From: Opeltia flavorubescens
Taxonomy: Eukaryota; Ascomycota; Lecanoromycetes; Teloschistales; Teloschistaceae
Length of the DNA: 64,000 bases
Reading direction: 5' to 3'
Assembly (NCBI GenBank): GCA_000442125.1
Contig: KE546966.1
Location: 458,969 to 522,968, forward strand
In this document: piece after piece, positions 35,174-45,459 of the stretch
Numbering within the stretch: position 1 is the stretch's first letter
Layout of the letters: every line of letters begins with the position of its first letter
Position numbers and translations under genes: made by a program
Notes under the pieces: generated by a model
What the model was told of the DNA's origin: nothing
Seen by the model: the letters and a program-made list of their open reading frames with translations, nothing else
The model's database searches: none

Positions 35174-36664
35174 ATGCCTCCCTCAGAAAAATCCCCCGTG
35201 CCGGTGACTTCCACCCCACCTCCAGAAGTTCTCCAACCTCCAGACCAAGCTCCTCCTCCCCAACCTCCACCACCCCTACAACCCTCGACGGAACCCCCCC
35301 GCACCCTCCGGATAGGGACTCGAGCCTCCGCCCTCGCCATCGCTCAAGTCGAAATTTTCGCCAATCTCCTCAAAACTCTACATCCCACCTTAGATACGAA
35401 AACAGTCCCCATATCCGTCGCCGGCGACAGAGACAAGACTACAAATCTCCATACCTTGGCACAGGGTGGGAAATCGCTTTGGACGGAAGAATTGGAAGTT
35501 CTATTGCTGCAGGGGGAGATTGATTGCATTGTACATAGTCTGAAAGATGTGCCTACGAAGGTGCCGGAGGGGTGCGAGGTTAAGGTCGTGGGGGAGAGGG
35601 GGGAGAGGAGGGATTGTGTGGTTTTTCCTAAGAGGGGGGTAGATGAGGATGGAGGAGGGGGGACGTCAGCAGCAGCTGCTACAACGGCGATGGAGGCGCA
35701 GGAGGAAGATAATAAAGCACAGGCGACAGAAGTAGAAGAATCAGTCGCCGCTGCTGCTCCCTCAGACAACGACGAAACGCATCCGAACAAGAAACGAAAG
35801 ATCACTTCGTCGAGCTCCATTACACCGAAACCTCGCACACTCTCCTCCCTTCCACCCAACTCCGTCGTCGGCACATCCTCCGTCCGCCGCTCAGCCATGA
35901 TCCTCCGCCGCTACCCGCACCTCCGCATCCTCACCGCACGCGGAAACATCGGCACGCGGTTACGGAAACTCGACGACCCGAGTAACGGTTTCGATTGCAT
36001 CATCCTCGCCGGCGCGGGGGTCCAACGTATCGGCTTAGGCGATCGGATTGATGAATTCCTCGGTCCTGATCCTGCCAATAGCGAAGATACATCTGATACA
36101 GAGACGGAAGAAGGAAAAGACGAAGATCAAAAAGCGATGATGCTCCACGCTGTGGGCCAAGGTGCAATTGGGCTTGAGATTCGGGAAGGCGATGAGTGGG
36201 TAACTGAACTTTTGGAGGGAAGGGATGGACAGAGGGGCGTGGTGATTAATAGAGTGAGCTGGGAATGTCAGGCAGAGAGGAGCTTGTTGAGGACCCTTGA
36301 AGGTGGATGCAGCGTCCCTGTTGGTGTTTCCTGTTCTTGGGAGAAGGGGGTGGGAGATGGAAATCACGAGAGAGTATCAGCATCGGGAGCAGATGAGGGA
36401 AACCAAGAGTCACTCTCGAACTCAGCGGCTTTACCACCCGACACAGCAATGGCGCCTGGGACACTCTGCATGTTCGCATCCGTTTCCTCCGTCGATGGCA
36501 CTGAATGCGTTGCCGCATCTCGGAGACAATGGATCAGTAGTGACAAAGAAGCGGATGATGCGGGATGGGAGCTGGCGAGGATATTGGTGGACAAGGGAGC
36601 GGACAGGATACTGGAAGGGATAGGGTTGAATAGAGGGATGGTGGAGAGGGGGGACGGTGCGTAG
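35174..36664 (+). CDS. HEM3: Hydroxymethylbilane synthase (porphobilinogen deaminase)
   Basis: This is a single-exon frame of 496 aa from the ATG at 35174 (MPPSEKSPVPVTSTPPPEV). The enzyme joins four porphobilinogen units into hydroxymethylbilane, the third step of haem synthesis, in the cytosol. Family motifs: LRIGTRASALAIAQVEIF, IDCIVHSLKDVPTKVPEGCE, VVGTSSVRRSAMILRRYPHL, ARGNIGTRLRKLD and the cofactor-binding Cys in LEGGCSVPVG (Cys379). The protein is over 100 residues longer than the usual 340-370. There is a 50-residue Pro-rich N-terminal extension and a ~65-residue Ala/Glu/Ser-rich insertion at about 156-220 that holds a basic NKKRK cluster. A further Ser/Asp-rich insertion follows the Cys loop. 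All active-site segments are intact, so it should be functional. Confidence 0.94.
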   Translation: MPPSEKSPVPVTSTPPPEVLQPPDQAPPPQPPPPLQPSTEPPRTLRIGTRASALAIAQVEIFANLLKTLHPTLDTKTVPISVAGDRDKTTNLHTLAQGGKSLWTEELEVLLLQGEIDCIVHSLKDVPTKVPEGCEVKVVGERGERRDCVVFPKRGVDEDGGGGTSAAAATTAMEAQEEDNKAQATEVEESVAAAAPSDNDETHPNKKRKITSSSSITPKPRTLSSLPPNSVVGTSSVRRSAMILRRYPHLRILTARGNIGTRLRKLDDPSNGFDCIILAGAGVQRIGLGDRIDEFLGPDPANSEDTSDTETEEGKDEDQKAMMLHAVGQGAIGLEIREGDEWVTELLEGRDGQRGVVINRVSWECQAERSLLRTLEGGCSVPVGVSCSWEKGVGDGNHERVSASGADEGNQESLSNSAALPPDTAMAPGTLCMFASVSSVDGTECVAASRRQWISSDKEADDAGWELARILVDKGADRILEGIGLNRGMVERGDGA

Positions 36665-39600
36665 TATTGTGAATATAACAGGGCTGAGCTCGGCGGAAAC
36701 TGTATGGGGTAACAGAAAGGGAAATTCTTCTAAGATGAGCGTTCATAGCTAGGAATCAAGACATGAGAGTGGATGAATCAATAGAGGTAGAAAAGACTGG
36801 ATGTAGTCATTTGTCTTGGGAGCTGGGAAATAGACAGTCACACAGACTTCTAAAAGAGTAATTCGAATATCAATGATTTTCCGTTGAGTATGATTTACTT
36901 TCCACGCGATGTTAATTCTCATCGTTTTTTCAGGGTCTCTGCACCGAAAAAAGCAGCCATAACTAAGAGCAATACCAGTAACACCACAAGCCTAGACATC
37001 GCCCAGGGCATTTCAAGATACGCTCTTAACATGGTATCTTTATTCTTGCCAGTCTGATGTTATGATCACGAGCATCACACTGATAGCAAATCCACATATA
37101 AACTACCACAGATCTAGAAATGGGACAGAAATAAAAAGCAAGGAAGAAAGAATATGAACGGGAACATATAGACCCAATCCAACAACATAGAACATATCAC
37201 CAAGGAGGAAGAGATCGCCCAAAGATCGTCTGACAGGAAAAATCCTACCCTCGAATCGTAATTTCATTGACTATTTCATGCTAATATTATAACTCTGAGG
37301 AATACGGTCCTGTGTAATGAGCACATATATGATATGTCAACTTCACAACTGTCGTCGATATTTCAGAATGACCGGAATCCTGCCGATGAGTAGATTCAAG
37401 CGCAGCGTTCAGTCCTTGGACTTCTTTCCATTTATGACTCACTGCTTTCGGTTTGCAGCAGAGCTTCGTCTTGCCGAAGCAAAGGAAGCTATGGATCAGC
37501 GTTTACCCAATGATCGTATTCCTGGACGAGGGATGGTTGGCAGTGACTAGTTTTGCTTGGGTTGAGGACACGAACAGACGATCAAGTCATCAAGTAAGGT
37601 TCCTCGGACAAGCTGGATAGGTTCTTTGGTTGAACTCTACTCACCAAATCATATTCACAAGATCGCTGTAAGGTATTTATTGTAACTCGGGCGATCCTTG
37701 GCAGAAAGGGTATCCGCATAAGGAACATTTGCTNCGTCTCGCTATATTTTCCACGACCGATTACTTCTTTAGGAATCGATCCCATTAAAGATATCCATGG
37801 TAAAATAATTCACAAGCCAGATGATTCGTAAGAGGCAAATTGAAGGGACAAATGGTAATATTCGGCCTCCTGGACTCCAATGGCTGCCGTTAATTTGGCT
37901 CAATGATTCAACGCGTGATCAGATAGGTCGCCTTGGCTGAGTTGTTTGCCTACCATCTTCACGAAGTCAAAAGGCTGGGCTCCTTAATAGCAAGACGCCT
38001 TTACCGGAAATTTGCACGAAAGGCCAGAGCAACCACTTCGTCTTTTTGATCTTGGGTCCAGTCTCTGGTGAATACGAGGAACCTCACTGGACTGCGCTGA
38101 TTACTTGCAGAGGGTGCTCAATGCTCGTAAATGACTACTGGCCGATCGGGACGCTGTGATCTGTAGGGTAGTCGGATGCACCACAGAAGTTGGCCCTTCC
38201 GATCCTGCTGACCACTGTTGATAGGGTGCCGTGCTTCGTAAGACGGATGGAGAGCCTCTTTGAATCATGGTGGCAGCCTCAACTCAAGCAAACACGGACG
38301 GCGACAGGTGAAAGATGGAAAGAGAGAGCCAAGGTTCCTCGTAAGCCGATCTGGTAGCGCATGATTCTCCACGTCTTGGTGTCGGCTCTTCACGAAAACA
38401 GGCAGCGGGAGGACCGTGAAGAGGTTTGCCTATCGGTAATATGTAAGAATAAGTCCTTACCGGTTCTTAGAATGTTTGGGCACAAATGAGAGGCCCGCAT
38501 GATAGAACAAGCTGACTGAAGGGCTGTTAGTTTCGGGTGTTCGGACGACTTGACGTCCTCACATATGTCTGACCGAAGAGAAACAAGATAGAGAAGGATG
38601 CAGCCTTGCGGCAATAACAACTAGTATGAAGCGAGAATCATGATCAAAGCGGAAGGTGTGGTAGTTCAGCTAGGACAGACTCGGCCTCTCGACGAGTCTC
38701 TGACCCAGGTGTGCATTGTACATATGCATGAAACAGGCAGCACAGTAGGAGGACTCATATTGCTGGACTAGAGACGGTGTGGTTAGCTAAACGAAGAGAT
38801 GCATGACCAAACCTCCTTCCGATTATCCCCTCTGCAAGACCGCGGCGCGCGGCAAAAGAGGTCGAATGTCTTTGAAGCTGGAGACGAAGGCTGGATAGAT
38901 TTGGTCAAGTCGATGCACGGTATATCCGATGGGTGCCTTTGGGACATCTAGGATGCTCCCGATAATCCGACTCAATGACGATGCGACCGAAGAATATGCT
39001 GTCAGCAAACTGCATCCTCATGAACAAGACTGCATGTGTTAGGAGGCCGAAGGCGTCGTTGCTCTTCTCGACCACGACATGTAATTATGTGGTGCACTAA
39101 GAGGGTGTACAACTGTAACCCATCTTGGTATTTTTGGCGATAACGTCAAGCGACTTTGGTACATCATTAGCCAAAGTCTTTTTTAGTAAAGATTCTGCGG
39201 TGAGTTGAATCAAGGAAGCATATTGTGACCAATCGCCTCGCTACTGATGACCTTGCAACTCCAACCAACCTGTTTCACGAAGTATGACCGAATTATTCCC
39301 ACCGACCTCATTTGCTCAACGTGGATGCCTCACTTTGACACTCTGGAACTCCGTATACGGGGTTTCATTCACTCCTAGATTTTACTAACGTTTTGTGCAT
39401 AGGATATCTTGGCTCTTGCTTTTCCACGTCTACAGCGTTCATCTAATTCGGTCAAACGACAGATCAAAGATAGTTATTTCTTTTGTTGCTGGTACACCGA
39501 TTATGTTAACCGATGTATATGGATGGCTTTCAACTTATCTGCAAGGAGTGGCCGCATGAAGGATGATTATGTGTAACGGCATGAGACCTGGGTAGAAGGT

Positions 39601-42578
39601 AAATGGTAAATGCATCACGTATTAGGGCAAATGAAAAATCGCCTCCTCAAGCGCAGTAACTTTCGGTCGCTGAACCCGTGGAGTGTCGTGTATGATTGAC
39701 GAATTGCACCCACACACACAAATCCTCTTAGTCCTTCGGTGGTGTTTCCGGCTTTTCCGGACGTTGCATAAGACAACACCGATTCGTATCGCTGGCGGTT
39801 TGCGGGCTGTGGTCTTCCACTTTGCCATGATCCATCGCAGTCCTAACGCATAGGACGGTGCGGCAGAAGATACGCTACAAAGTCCTCCGATATCTTTGTT
39901 GGGTCCTGGAACTATGGTCCGTGTGTCGCTGCAACGACTGTAAGAGGGCGCTGATCATTGGCTGTTTCGCCTAAAGCATCCCACAATCTAAGAGCGGATG
40001 GTGAGGTAAGACAATCATCGGCGTGGGAAAGCCGTCAGACCAACATGATCAGAGTCAGCTTGAATTCACGAGGCAGCAAGCAGCGGCAGGGAATCGTTCC
40101 TTGACAATGGTACGCTTCGAGGGTCGAGGTAAAATAAGTTCAGTGATCCTTGACCGATTCACAATCTTATGGACTATAAGGTAAGATATCCATCAAATAC
40201 ACAGGCTGTGGCACATCCTCGCTTAGAAGGACATCCAGTAATTCTCTCTTAATAGCGAAAGAACCAAAGGCGAGAACTCTTAGATGATACTGGTAGGCTG
40301 GTAGCCTGACCATCCAAGACCAACCTAAAGCATGCGCTTCTCAATCCTTTTAAGCAATCGTCATCATGTGTAAGGCTCATTCAGGTCGTATTCGAGTATA
40401 AGCTCCGGTTAGAGCAAGAAATGGGGAGTTAATCTCGATCCGCGTCTCGTGCCATAGATCAAGTTGTCAACTGCGAAGGATTGATTTGGAGGATTGCTAG
40501 GTAAGATAAGCTACGGAATTTCGGTCAAAAGAAGCAAATTAAATATCATCTAAATCATGTGATAGAGACAAGGCTGCAAGATGGCCGTGGAACAGCGGTG
40601 GCAAGCGGACAGTAGTGATTTTGATGACCAGACGCAATAATCCGCAAATCTCCCCTCATTTTCTCTGTGGCTGATCGGGTCCAATGGCTCCTTGGCTTGA
40701 GTGCTCGTTGAGTTTGCTTTCTGCATCCTAAGATATCAAGGGTTGTCCGATGTCCGGTATGGCTGGCGCTCATCATAGTGCGTACACCCCCACCTGTCCT
40801 TGGCCTTCCCAATCATCTCTGTTCATTGGAATGTCGTGAGGCTGCAGCCATTCACGATTCACGGCTCGCCTGCACCATCAGCAACAGCAACCCCTCCTTA
40901 CTGCAACCGGCGGCAATACACCTTTCCGTGCAATCGTCGGTCGAAGGCTTGAAACGCTTGTGGGAAGAGGGAAGAGTCAGACAAGCACAGGCATAAACCG
41001 GTTCCTGTACGACGCGCATGCTGTCTCGATAGAATTGGGCCGCACCCAAGAGGGGCCTACATGGTAGCAATCCGAGGGTTTCTGCTTGGACGATCTAGGA
41101 AGTCGAATCGGACGGGAAATGCAATTTACTTCCAGATGGCTAGCGACGCCCGCCCCCCCTATGATCTCCACCTCTAGGCCAGCCCATCACAGTCACACGC
41201 AAAACGGGAACAACAGCAAAGCAAGGCAGCCGGAGCATGAGCTGATCGGCAGCGGTAATAATAAGTATGGATCAGTGGACACGTAAGTCCGTCCTCCTTT
41301 CGTCTGTCTACACCCTTTCTGATTAATTTCTCAGTCCGTGAATCGGGACAAGGAATAGTTTGACTTCGTGGTTCGCGGCACGCCGCGTTCAGTGCATCAG
41401 TCCCTGTCATTGGGCCTCATACTCCGTCCTTTTCGAAGAGTTGCCATCACACAGGCAATTGCTCTGACCGGGATCCTTGGGTCCAACCGTCCAGTGCGTT
41501 CAGTTGCATACAGTAGTATAGGACGAAGTATCCGTACATCAAGATCTGGCCCAACGCCTAAGGCAGTGGACCTTGCTCTTGCCTTGCTGCTAATCGCCCC
41601 CTGCGCTACTCCGTATCGTACCGTATGCTGTCTTTCGCTCCGCGTCACGCCCCCTCGTAGAAGTAGTAAGGGTCATGGTTGTGGTCTTGGGTTGGGTTGG
41701 GTTTGTCGCTGACACGCCGGCTGGCGAGGTGATGAGGTGATACGCATGCCTGGACCTGGGCTTGATTTGTTTCGTGCTTGCCATTCAAGGCTGGCTGGCT
41801 GCTGGCGGCTTTATTCACCTACTTTGTTCATCCATCAGTCATCAGTGCCTCCGTCCAGTCACGGACCGAGGGTCGCCTTACTAACTCGCTCACATGCCCC
41901 GGCCCTTGTAACGTATCCCCATTTACTGCTGGATCCTCCTTAGCCTTGGCTGCTTAGCAGCATTCGGCTGCTGCTGCGACTCTGCGACTCACCAACTTGC
42001 GCTATTGATACTTCGTTCCTTTCTCCTTCACCCGGCTCTAGGTCCTGATTTAGCGCGGATTCGGTCAGTGGTCAATTCAATGGTGCCGTCACTCGCCACT
42101 TCCCCCCTAAGCCCAAGCTCCGCCCTTGTTCCCAAGACACGTTCACATTACCACTAAACTTATCTTTCTCATACACACACGCAACGTCAACAGCAGCACC
42201 TGTGGCAGATCAATCAGCCTCCGGTGACAAAAATGGACCCATGCTTTACTGCTGGTCCGCTGAACCATGCTTGGCCCGATTGAATGATGAGCAACAATAA
42301 TAATCCTTCCTTCATTCCCTATCCTTGTGTTTCGTGTATCCTAACCCCCCATCCTCCATTCTTGAACCTTCGTTTCCTGGCACCTGCTGCCCGTGACCCC
42401 GGCATGCTCAGTCTCAATCAATAGCCTAATCAATCATTTTCCCTCTAGCCACCCTGCCTCTCCACTAGTGCCTACTCCTCGTTTGTCCCATTCATCACTA
42501 GCTCTCATTTCTCACCTCGACGCTGCACAACCAAATTCCTTTAGGTTGCAACAATAACAATAATAACAACAAATACTG
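36665..42578. other. 5.9-kb gene-free stretch
   Basis: No open frame here is convincing on either strand; the longest are about 70-115 codons with no recognisable motif. There is no tRNA-like B box, long repeat, or transposon-like protein. One ambiguous base is at 37734. From about 41300 the plus strand becomes pyrimidine-rich with CAACAA/TAACAA runs just before 42578, which looks like the far-upstream promoter and long leader of the cyclin gene. The part from 36700 to 41300 could hold a long noncoding RNA or decayed sequence, but nothing in it shows this. Confidence 0.5.
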
Positions 42579-42620
42579 ATGACCTCCTGTTCTCCTTCAG
42601 CCTTCTTATCTCTTCCGTGA
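42579..42620 (+). promoter_or_regulatory. Upstream ORF 1 in cyclin leader
   Basis: ATG at 42579 opens a 13-codon frame ending at TGA 42618-42620, 176 bases before the cyclin start. It would act only if this region is transcribed and unspliced. Confidence 0.4.
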
Positions 42621-42637
42621 CCTTTCTCCTATTGTGG

Positions 42638-42724
42638 ATGACCACCAATCTGTTTATTACTGGAGTGGTATGGTCAGCTTGTCAGATTCCTCTCACAGCT
42701 ACACAATCTCAAAAGTGCTCTTAA
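42638..42724 (+). promoter_or_regulatory. Upstream ORF 2 in cyclin leader
   Basis: A 28-codon frame from ATG 42638 to TAA 42722-42724. It begins MTTNLFITGVVW. It ends 71 bases before the cyclin start; a 5-codon ORF (42742-42759) follows. Confidence 0.4.
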
Positions 42725-42767
42725 AGCTTTCCCACAGGCGGATGATACACCTTTGGTGACCTTGCCC

Positions 42768-42851
42768 ATGACAGCCCTGCTCGGTATATCACTCAATGGT
42801 GGATACACGTCCGATGCCTCCCACGCTGCTGCCGGACCACTACTGCCATAA
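42768..42851 (+). promoter_or_regulatory. Upstream ORF overlapping the cyclin start codon
   Basis: ATG 42768 opens 27 codons ending at TAA 42849-42851, in a different frame from the cyclin and spanning its ATG at 42796. Ribosomes initiating here would bypass the cyclin start. Confidence 0.4.
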
Positions 42852-44882
42852 CAGCTACCTGCCTCCTTTGATGCTCCCTGAGGGGTTGGGGCTTGGAAAC
42901 AAGAGGGTTTCTCCGACAAGGGAACAAACACACAGGGACTCAAAGTATCCTGCTCTGCCGACTGAAATCCGCCACGGCCTGCGGACGCCCCCTGGGGACA
43001 TGAGCAGTGTGAGCGTGAATCCGCTTCTCGGCCCCAATTTCGGAGAGTCCCAACGCAATACCTCTTGGAATGGTGCTTCTCGCCATCCCAATGCGGGATC
43101 CAAAAGTAATGGCCAACAATATGGTAAACCTCACACATCTCAAGATACCTATCACGGCAGAAGCCAATCCCACGAGCACCCATCTACTGTTACGGCTATG
43201 TTAAAAGAGACCAGCTCTAAAACTCAGTTGGGCATTGATGAGTCGTCCATTGTATCTTATTTGCAGATACCTTCGTCGATAAATGAGAGCAAGGGCAGTT
43301 TGGCTGAGTTCGCCGCACAGGCAAGTTCCGGACGCTCAATATGGGGTTACGAAATAATAACGGCGACTAGATTACATGCCTTTTCTGGTTCGAATCTTCC
43401 TTCACATTACACTACGTCGAAGAGTCTAGGACCACACCGATTCCCATCGAACCCCTTGCACCCGACGCTATACCGGCGATGGGTTTTCGGAAATGGGTCG
43501 TTTCAATCTTGTCTACAACACAAGTCTCGCAAAACGTCATTCTCCTAGCTCTGATGTTCATATATAGGCTCAAAAAATTAAACCCAGGGGTCAAAGGCAA
43601 ACTCGGGAGCGAATTCCGACTCTTTACCGTCGCATTGATGCTGGGCAATAAATGTGAGTTACTGCATGTTCATAGGGGTACCAATCTAACTGTACTAGTC
43701 CTCGATGACAATACATATACGAATAAAACCTGGGCCGAGGTTTCTGGCATCTCGGTTACAGAAATACATATCATGGAGGTTGAGTTCCTGAGTAACATGA
43801 GATACACCCTATACGCCTCAGAGAACGAATGGAAGGCATGGCACATAAAACTTGGCAAATTTTGGAAGTACTTCGAAGCAGGCTCGAAAACATCGGTTGA
43901 AGCTCCCCCGAGGGTTCTCAACCCACCGTTAGCTTCTCCGAGCGGACGACCCAATCTTCCTTCACCACCGGCATCAACCCATACCTCACCACCATACTCC
44001 GCCAATCACTCGTTCAACAGCAAGACGCCACCGAATCCATACTCACTGCCAATTCCGCCTTATCTGCCTCCCCTTGGACCTTCACCGCTTGGTCCGTTGT
44101 CAGAGTCTGCGCTGAAGCCAACGTCAAGGAAGAGAAGTCATGACCAGGCATTGGAGAGCGTTGAACCACCGGCAAAGAGGCAGGTCCCCTCGGCAGTTCC
44201 ATCCGCAGGCTCTAGTAGCACCGTGGCGTCTTCGTCATCCAATGGCTTCACCCCTAATACGTCTTTGACTACTCCATCCACAGGACCTCTTAGCTCACTC
44301 AAAGGACCGAGGCTTCCGACGCCGAACCTTTCAATATCGACAGGAAACCCAAGCAACAGCTATCAAGGACTAGGCTCTGTGCAACTACCTTTTCCTGGCG
44401 GATCCTCGAAGCCACCCAGCCTACCTAATGTCACCAGGCTGTCTCACACCGGCATTCTGCCCTCACTACCACAAAACATGAGGCCAAACTACGAGTCGGG
44501 CCATTCTTCCTCACCAACGACCGAGTGGTCGGCACGTCACCTTTCATATAGTTCGAGCGCTGCTGCGACGCCTTCGCCAACCAGCGTCACCTTTCCTCAA
44601 TCGGCCCATACGCCGACACACCTCTCACCTGCAGCATTCACATTTTCGCGCAGCTCACCATACAAGCCCATCAGGAGCGTCAACACCCTACTGGTACCAC
44701 CTCCTTCGGCGTCCATGTATAATGCACCCCACAGTTTGAACTACAATCAGATGCACTATCAGCCATTGGGAAAGCCAGTCAGCCAGTCACGGCCGGGGGT
44801 GCTCCCAATGCTGCAGCAGGATAGCTGGGGCCAGCCGCAAGATAAGCCCGTGTATTTGCCTCAACCGAAGTTTGCATCATGA
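42796..44882 (+). CDS. CLG1: Clg1-like Pho85-type cyclin
   Basis: The CDS is 42796-43320, 43371-43653 and 43699-44882, 663 aa. The first ~165 residues are Pro/Ser/His-rich. The cyclin box starts at AEFAAQITCLFWFESSFTLH, which needs removal of a GC-AG intron (43321-43370). It continues GFRKWVVSILSTTQVSQNVI, LMFIYRLKKLNPGVKGK and, across the second intron, GNKFLDDNTYTNKTWAEV and EVEFLSNMRY, all hallmarks of the Pcl/Clg1 cyclins that pair with Pho85/PhoA-type kinases. The long C-terminal part (about 305-663) is Pro/Ser/Thr-rich with many SP/TP sites and little order. In yeast and other fungi these cyclins link nutrient state to quiescence, autophagy and polarity. The start codon is the first in a good frame but is preceded by several uORFs; an extra 5' coding exon cannot be excluded. 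Confidence 0.9.
43321..43370 (+). other. GC-AG intron in the cyclin gene
   Basis: The boundary reads ACAG|GCAAGT ... GACTAG|ATTACA, with GC in place of GT at the donor. Removal joins phase 0 exons and gives FAAQITCLFWFE, the expected cyclin sequence. No GT donor nearby keeps the frame. Confidence 0.85.
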
Positions 44883-45459
44883 GCTTTTTTTTTGTAACGA
44901 TTGTTTTCACCTTTTATTCTTTATTGAAAAGTTATTTTGCATCAAAATTATGATAACGACCTGGTTTGCACATAATTTGGCATCATGTAGGGCTTTTTGT
45001 CAGCATAGCGATGGAGCTTTACACTAGGGCATTCGGTAGAGCTTTTGCAGCAGCAAAGCCTATCCTCGGAGTTGTTGGGTCTGAGATTACATGTACATAT
45101 CACTAGGATGGGCTTCAGCAATAGGAGCGAGCTGGCCGCGACTGGCTGTCTATCAGCTGTTCTCTGGAATGAGACACTAGATTAAAAATCTCAAGAGCAA
45201 GATTTGATTGTTTCCCTCGCATCTGCTTACCTAAAGCACGTATTGATGTGCACGCTGAATAGTCGTTCGTGTTGATAAATCTCACGCTCGCTAGTAGAGA
45301 GTGGTTTAGTGGCATGTGAATGACACCGCTGAGTCAGACATGGGCAATTACGACCAACCAAGTACGTGTAAACTTGGAAGCAACTACTTCTCCAGATACT
45401 CGACAATTGCTATCCGCATTCAGTGGTGATTTATTGAGGATGCATGAACGTCGGCCAGG
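44883..45459. other. Intergenic, cyclin gene to hydrolase
   Basis: 577 bases, beginning with a T-rich run just after the cyclin stop that could serve 3' end formation. No other feature seen. Confidence 0.4.

Noticed and set aside
35344-35898. A 184-codon open frame on the minus strand over HEM3
   Set aside because: HEM3 on the plus strand is certain; the antisense frame is a Ser/Pro-rich shadow.
39714-39722. A short CA run as a microsatellite
   Set aside because: Only about four CA units long, within the range of chance.
36665-42578. Possibility of a transposon or old virus-like element in the long spacer
   Set aside because: No reverse transcriptase, integrase, transposase or capsid-like motif, no terminal repeats and no skewed, stop-rich composition typical of repeat-induced mutation were seen.
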